Shown here one piece after another: positions 58,454-64,000 of a stretch of 64,000 bases of DNA; position 1 is the first letter of the stretch; each line of letters opens with the position of its first letter. The notes beneath the pieces are model-generated. The model saw only the letters and a program-made list of their open reading frames with translations. It searched no databases and was not told the DNA's origin. Both the position numbers and the translations under genes were made by a program. This stretch comes from Neolecta irregularis DAH-3. Taxonomy: Eukaryota > Ascomycota > Neolectomycetes > Neolectales > Neolectaceae. The stretch spans positions 199-64,198 of the forward strand of contig LXFE01004217.1 in NCBI GenBank assembly GCA_001929475.1, in the 5' to 3' direction.

Positions 58454-58669
58454 TCGTAGATTTAGACTTATATACAATTTTAAACCTCGGTCGCCTAGTA
58501 CATCTTTTTCTTGCACTGGACATTTTCATGTTAGACCGTGCTCGGCCTGCGACGGGTTTCACAACACCGCAACTCCATAAAAGACAGATATCGCTCCTTA
58601 CGTTCCTTTCTCAAAATTTTGCCTACTTTCCTTCGGATCAATCGATCCAGTGTCACTACCATTCGCGAT

Positions 58670-59482
58670 ATGTCTCATCCTATTAAAGTCGTTGTTCTAG
58701 GTGAGGGTGCCGTTGGTAAATCCGCTGTGACGATGAGTTTAATACGTTCGCGTTTTGTGACTGAATAGTACTCCAATGTCATGGCCGATGCTGATACAGC
58801 AGTGATCCTACAATTGAGGACTCCTACTCAACATCCCGAACCATTGAAGGTGTAGAATACAGATTAGACATCCTTGATACCGCGGGGCAGTATGAATACC
58901 GAGGTTCTAACTGACTTTTGACTGACTAACTAACAAGAAAGGTCTTTTTGCGGCACAACATCTGACCTCTGCAGACGCCTTTCTTTTGGTATATGGTACG
59001 ATTTCGCTTCATTTCTTTATATCTGAGAGACAGACATAACCTCACCTGATAGTCTCCTTGCTCTTGAAGAGTTCAACGATATGATCTGCGCCTCAAGTGA
59101 GGCAGAAGCCGAAGCCCGCGGCGACCAGTTCTTACACCCTGTTCGAATCGTTGTTGGTAACAAATGCGATTTGGCAAGTGAGCGGAAAATAGTCAGTGGG
59201 GATGGTCTGAGTTGGGCCAGAGGGAAAGGCTGTTATTTCATGGAGACATCGGCGAAGCTCCGCGTATAATGCTCATGAAAAAAACAAAAGTTTGACAGCA
59301 AGGTCAACATTGAAGAAACGTTTGCTCTTCTCGTTCGAAGAGTCGTCGAACAACGCCAAATACAAGGGAACCCGATAAGAGGGCCAGTCAGTTCTTCATC
59401 AATAGCTCACAAAGAGCACCAGTCGCTTCCAAAGATTCCATATATTGAATCAAAACGTCGAAGATTTTTATGCTTTTGCTAA
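58670..59482 (+). CDS. Ras-family small GTPase, atypical C-terminus
   Basis: 220 residues after introns of 35, 38, 38 and 39 nt. G1 GEGAVGKSAVT, switch I EYDPTIEDSY (Ras effector form), G3 DTAGQYEYRGLF with the catalytic Gln kept, G4 NKCDL, G5 ETSAKLR. The Ras-type effector loop and absence of RabF motifs place it in the Ras group, but GQYEYRGLF differs from the GQEEYSAM of classical Ras and the loop before NKCDL has a long acidic insert (EAEAEARGD). The end KRRRFLCFC is polybasic with Cys-x-Cys, a Rab-type prenyl motif, not a CaaX box. Which pathway it serves cannot be read from the sequence. Confidence 0.88.
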
Positions 59483-59520
59483 TCTTTATTTTCTCGGAGT
59501 CTCTATTTTTTGCGGGTTTA

Positions 59521-60555
<1,035 letters not shown>

Positions 60556-60647
60556 CAAAGTCCGAATGCAGTCAAAAATAGCTATGTAGACCGATTGGGA
60601 CTCGATAACAAGACCACGCCACGAACCAACCAGAAGGCAAAAATAGC

Positions 60648-62067
60648 ATGAGCAGTTGCAAGCAGTCATCGGCGTCGCATCATTCTCGCCAGTCCTCTAT
60701 TTCTTCTCAGAGTGTTAGCATTGCTGAGCAACTGCTGCCTCAGAGCACCAGCATTTTCCACAGAGACTGGTTGTCAGTCACCGCCGCAGAACTAGTTTCC
60801 GGCCAAAATATCCGTTATGTCGACGGAGAAATGCCTGTAGAACGGGCCTGCGAGATGCTCGTTGATCAGAATTTCTATTCCCTTCCTATAAGAAGCTCTC
60901 CTTCTGACCACCGTGTAATTCGAACCTTTGACTATTCGGACGTGATCACCTTTCTCCTGCGAATCTTGGGCCATGGACACAGCGCCCATGAAGAAGGGTC
61001 TATAGACTTTAAGAAACTTGTTCGCGATGCCAAAGAAGTAGGCAAGGTGCCTATTCGTCTGGTTGGCGATCTGGGTCCTAAGAATCTTATCCCCAGTCTC
61101 GAAGCTTCCAGCTCTCTGGCCAAAATATTGGAGTCTTTCGGAAATGGCTTTCACCATATCGCTGTGACGCGTGATTCAGATGGTCATACAATTGGACTTT
61201 TGAATCAGAAGACTGTTTTGAGATTTCTTTGGAACAATGCTCGTTCGTTTCCGGCGATCGAGCACTTTTTCCAAAAGACGGTATTGTCTTACAATATCTG
61301 CCTACTTACCCGGAAGCTTCGCGAGTTGAATATTGTCCGGAAGAATATCATCGCTATTGCCGCAGATCGAAAAGTTATCGAGGCCTTTGAGTTACTAAGT
61401 AGGGAATAGCGCATCCAAATTGCTTATAGTCACAGATACACAAGGGATCAGTTCATTGGCTGTAGTCGATGGCGTAGAAGGTAACCTGTTGGGTAACATA
61501 TCCATTGTGGATGTCAAGGTTTGATTGTTTCCGGCTCGATACTGACAGAAAGTATGTCACTCGTGCAAGATCTCTTTTGCAGACCACATGTGGTCATTTC
61601 CTCGGCGTTGTTAAATACGAGCAAGGTTGTCTACATCTATATCCACGCTTACTTTAGGCGTCGAAAGTGGTCAAGATTCATTCCCTGTGTATTCCGTATA
61701 TCCCAGTTCAACTCTAGCCCATACTGTGGCCAAACTGATTGCTACTCGAGCACACCGTATGTGGATTGTTTCTCAAGGGTCACCCGCACATTCAGTGTCT
61801 TCTACCCCTGTTCTTGGGCAATCGTCTGCTAATATTGCATCTTTGCCGCAGACTAGCCAATTCATACTCTCCCCTAGTCACCCTGCTGGTTCATGTGGTG
61901 AAAAGCTACTTGGGGTCGCTTCAATCACAGACATTCTCTCTTTTTTTGCCCGAGTTGCCGGTGTTTGTGATGTTGATCCGAATGAAGCACGAAGGAAGCG
62001 AAGAGCCAGCTCAACCAGTACGGCGACAACGGTGAGCGAAAGAGCAGAAATAGTCAATCGTGGATGA
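60648..62067 (+). CDS. SDS23: Sds23/Moc1-type CBS-domain regulator of PP2A
   Basis: CBS-repeat protein which in S. pombe inhibits PP2A-type phosphatases and links nutrient state to mitosis. Recognised from HRDWLSVTAAELVSGQNIRY, DGEMPVERACEMLVDQNFYS, the linker, FHHIAVTRDSDGHTIGLLNQ, LNTQGISSLAVVDGVEGNLLG, NISIVDVKYVTR, TCGHFLGV, DSFPVYSVYPSSTLAHTV and ATRAHRMWIVSQGSP, ending with SITDILSFFARVAG and a basic tail. At least four short introns, including 32-38 nt ones around 61280, 61410, 61520 and 61626. One CBS pair lies in each half. Confidence 0.92.
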
Positions 62068-62170
62068 ATTTCCTGGTGTTTTGTGTATTCTTTCTACTAG
62101 CAATGATAATTTGCAATTTTTACTATTTCGAACCACAAAAATTTCCAACCCAGCCTAAATCCCCCATGCA

Positions 62171-63231
62171 ATGTTAATATCGCGTCCATTCTTTCGAAAT
62201 TCCTTTCAAGAATTAACAGAAATCTCTCGGCGGTTTTTTTCGGCATCTTGTACTTTATCCTTGGAGTCGCAACCAACAACGACAGAGGATTTGAATTCCT
62301 CGAGCATCGCCGATAACGAGGAATCAAAAAACGACACCACTCAGGATCTACTCAGCGATAAGGAGCTGTGGGATAGGAAAAAAAGGGCAGGTTGATATTC
62401 TTTAAAAAGTCGATGCTGATTGAAGATTCTCAGTATGACAAGTGGGAATTTAAGTGCCCTACTACATTACATCGACCGTTTACAAGAGTAAAGCATCCGA
62501 CTGGACCTGCGGATTTGACTTTGGCTCTTCTCCTTGCTTCTCAAGCCCATCTTGGCCATTCTCCATCACTATGGAATACGAAAACTCAAGCGTACATTTA
62601 CGGAATACGTCAGGGCGTTCATATTATTTCGCTTGATGCAACTCTATCTCACCTAAAATTGGCGGCTTCTGTGGTTCGTGGAGTTTCTGCTAATGGTGGG
62701 TTGATTCTATTCGTTGGGACCAGATCGGGTCAGGATCAGGCCATAGTTGGAGCAGCCCGACGTACTGGAGGTTATCATCTTTTCCATCGATGGTTACCTG
62801 GAGCCATCACGAACGGAGAATACGTTATAGGAAGAGGTCGTCTCAAGGCCGAGCCCGTAGATCCAAGAAAACTTGAATTTGGTCTGCCCCCGCAGCCACC
62901 AGTTATTCCCAAAGCCCTGAAACCGGATCTTGTTGTCATCATGAATCCACTTGAGAATCACGTTCTTTTACGAGAATGCACCGCTCATAGGATACCTACT
63001 ATTGGCATTATCGATACTAATGCAGATCCGTCTCTGGTCACATACGCCATTCCTGCGAACGATGACAGTCTTCGATGTGTCGAAGTAATTGCTGGAACCC
63101 TTGGTCGTGCCGGCGAGGATGGCCGTCTCGAACGCGAAGCCAGGGATAAGAGACGGAACATGAGGATAGCTATGAAGGAAATCAAAGCCGTAGACGGAAA
63201 AGTTACTATTAGAGTGGCAGAACATGCTTAG
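62171..63231 (+). CDS. MRP4: Mitochondrial small-subunit ribosomal protein uS2m (Mrp4)
   Basis: 341 residues, one intron (62391-62425). N-terminal presequence MLISRPFFRNSF with SRRFFSASC. S2 signature: ASQAHLGHSPSLWN, GIRQGVHIISLDATL, LILFVGTRSGQ, HRWLPGAITNG, KPDLVVIMNP, HRIPTIGIIDTNADP, VTYAIPANDDS. An insert follows GRGRLKAEPVDP. Stop lies only 7 bp from the AMMECR1 stop on the other strand. Confidence 0.96.
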
Positions 63232-63238
63232 ATATTAT

Positions 63239-64000
63239 TCATTGATTCTGTGATTGCCCAATAGTTTTAAGAGTCTTTTTGAATTCTTTGAAATGCCCAT
63301 GACTTGTGCGAGTAGCAATTCCTTGATATCGCACAATTTCAAGATACAAATCGGGATTTTTATAAGAACCCGGGGGACCATTAAACCCGGCTTTATTCAT
63401 CAGATTGTCGAGTGTTTCTTCCTTGGTCCAGCCTTGCTCTGGGGCTACTTCCGGGAGATAAGTGGATGACTTTCTGCGGCCTGGTATCAGCGTGAGGGAA
63501 TGACGCCCAGACCATTGTATTTAAAGGTAATCCGCAGTCCGTGTGTGCCCACAGTCCAGTCCATAGGATCGTCGACTCTCTCAAAGTGAAGCAGAAACGT
63601 GACACTGTACAGACGTTGAGAAGTACTCTATGAGCAAGTATACCAACACTCGAGGGAATAGACTTCTTCTTTGGTCAGGGGAGGGAAACGATTGTCTTCA
63701 AATGCTCTAAAGAATAAGCATGGCATATAAGAACGACTGACGCAGCTACTGCGTATGTTTTAAGGCCGGCTTCGACAGGGAGTGGTTCAAACGTTCCAAT
63801 ACAGCCCCGTAAACGCTTTGAGCCTGATTTTGAGAGAGTAGACCAAGTTACAAAGAGTGGGCTGGGTGTAAGTCGGGTATGAATTCGTGCGTACTAGGAT
63901 TTGTCTAGCGAAATGCCCCTGGGCAGACCAAGAACGACATAGTCATGTAGAAATAGGACGGGCTCAGTTTTTCGCAAATACACTCTGATAATATCGAAGC
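63239..64000 (-). CDS. AMMECR1-domain protein (5' end at or beyond window end)
   Basis: Conserved eukaryotic protein of unknown biochemical role. Spliced reading gives PSPLFVTWSTLSKSGSKR, LRGCIGTFEPLPVEAGLK, YAVAAAFEDNRFPPLTKEEV, YSLECCVTFLLHFERVDD, DWTVGTHGLRITF, NGRRKSSTYLPEVAPEQGWT, LMNKAGFNGPPGS and EIVRYQGIATRTSH. The LRGCIGTF motif and GW following the PEV block are the family marks. Introns of about 32-40 nt with GTCAGT, GTATAC and GTCTGG donors. The usual short N-terminus before PLFVTW is not resolved in the last 130 bases, so the start may lie past the window. Confidence 0.9.

Overview
The window is nuclear DNA from a fungus, most probably an ascomycete. Its proteins are eukaryotic and fungal in type: myosin-I with an acidic Arp2/3-binding tail, an LSD1 demethylase with a C-terminal HMG box, Slm1, Vma21, Wsc, Sds23, Scm3 and a CP2/Grainyhead factor. 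Almost every gene is split by very short introns, about 32-58 nt and mostly 35-41. A complex I subunit (NDUFA9/NUO-40) and eIF3e argue against Saccharomyces, and complex I also argues against Schizosaccharomyces. The HMG-type LSD1 together with tiny dense introns suggests an early-diverging ascomycete such as Taphrinomycotina. That placement is inference, because no alignment was run.

I recognise 34 genes, one cut at each end of the window, or about one per 1.9 kb. Left third (1-25 kb): end of an unknown gene; myosin-I (-); LSD1, RRN3 and a Nak1/Kic1-like kinase (+); Scm3 and Fun30/SMARCAD1 (-); Vma21 and Gpn2 (+); a Ytp1-like membrane protein and complex I NUO-40 (-); Rpn9 (+). Middle (25-46 kb): a 77-residue membrane protein (-), Wsc sensor (+), Gar1 (-), threonyl-tRNA synthetase, Slm1 and Vac14 (+), Atm1 (-), Aim24 (+), then PP2A methylesterase, a SET methyltransferase and an ORD-only oxysterol-binding protein (-). 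Right third (46-64 kb): CP2 factor (+), eIF3e and Swi1 (-), Rpt3 (+), Nop56 (-), CCT6 and a Ras-type GTPase (+), Bna6 (-), Sds23 and mitochondrial uS2m (+), AMMECR1 (-).

The genes do not form a pathway cluster. Most are housekeeping: ribosome biogenesis (RRN3, GAR1, NOP56), proteasome (RPN9, RPT3), translation (THS1, eIF3e, MRP4), mitochondria (NUO-40, ATM1, AIM24), chromatin (LSD1, SCM3, FUN30, SWI1) and membrane or phosphoinositide biology (MYO1, SLM1, VAC14, OSH, WSC). Neighbours often diverge from gaps of about 75-210 bp or converge with 7-130 bp between stops. I saw no rRNA, tRNA, transposon, CRISPR array or secondary-metabolite cluster.

Exon structures were built by hand from reading frame, GT..AG boundaries and family motifs. 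For the genes where I totalled exon lengths, the sum is an exact multiple of three. The most notable points are three GC-AG introns and a possible GA-AG intron, two introns placed right at the start codon, a threonyl-tRNA synthetase with an apparent mitochondrial leader before a second start, a Ras-family protein ending CFC, and a tandem duplication abutting the SWI1 stop codon. I found no convincing undescribed multi-gene system.
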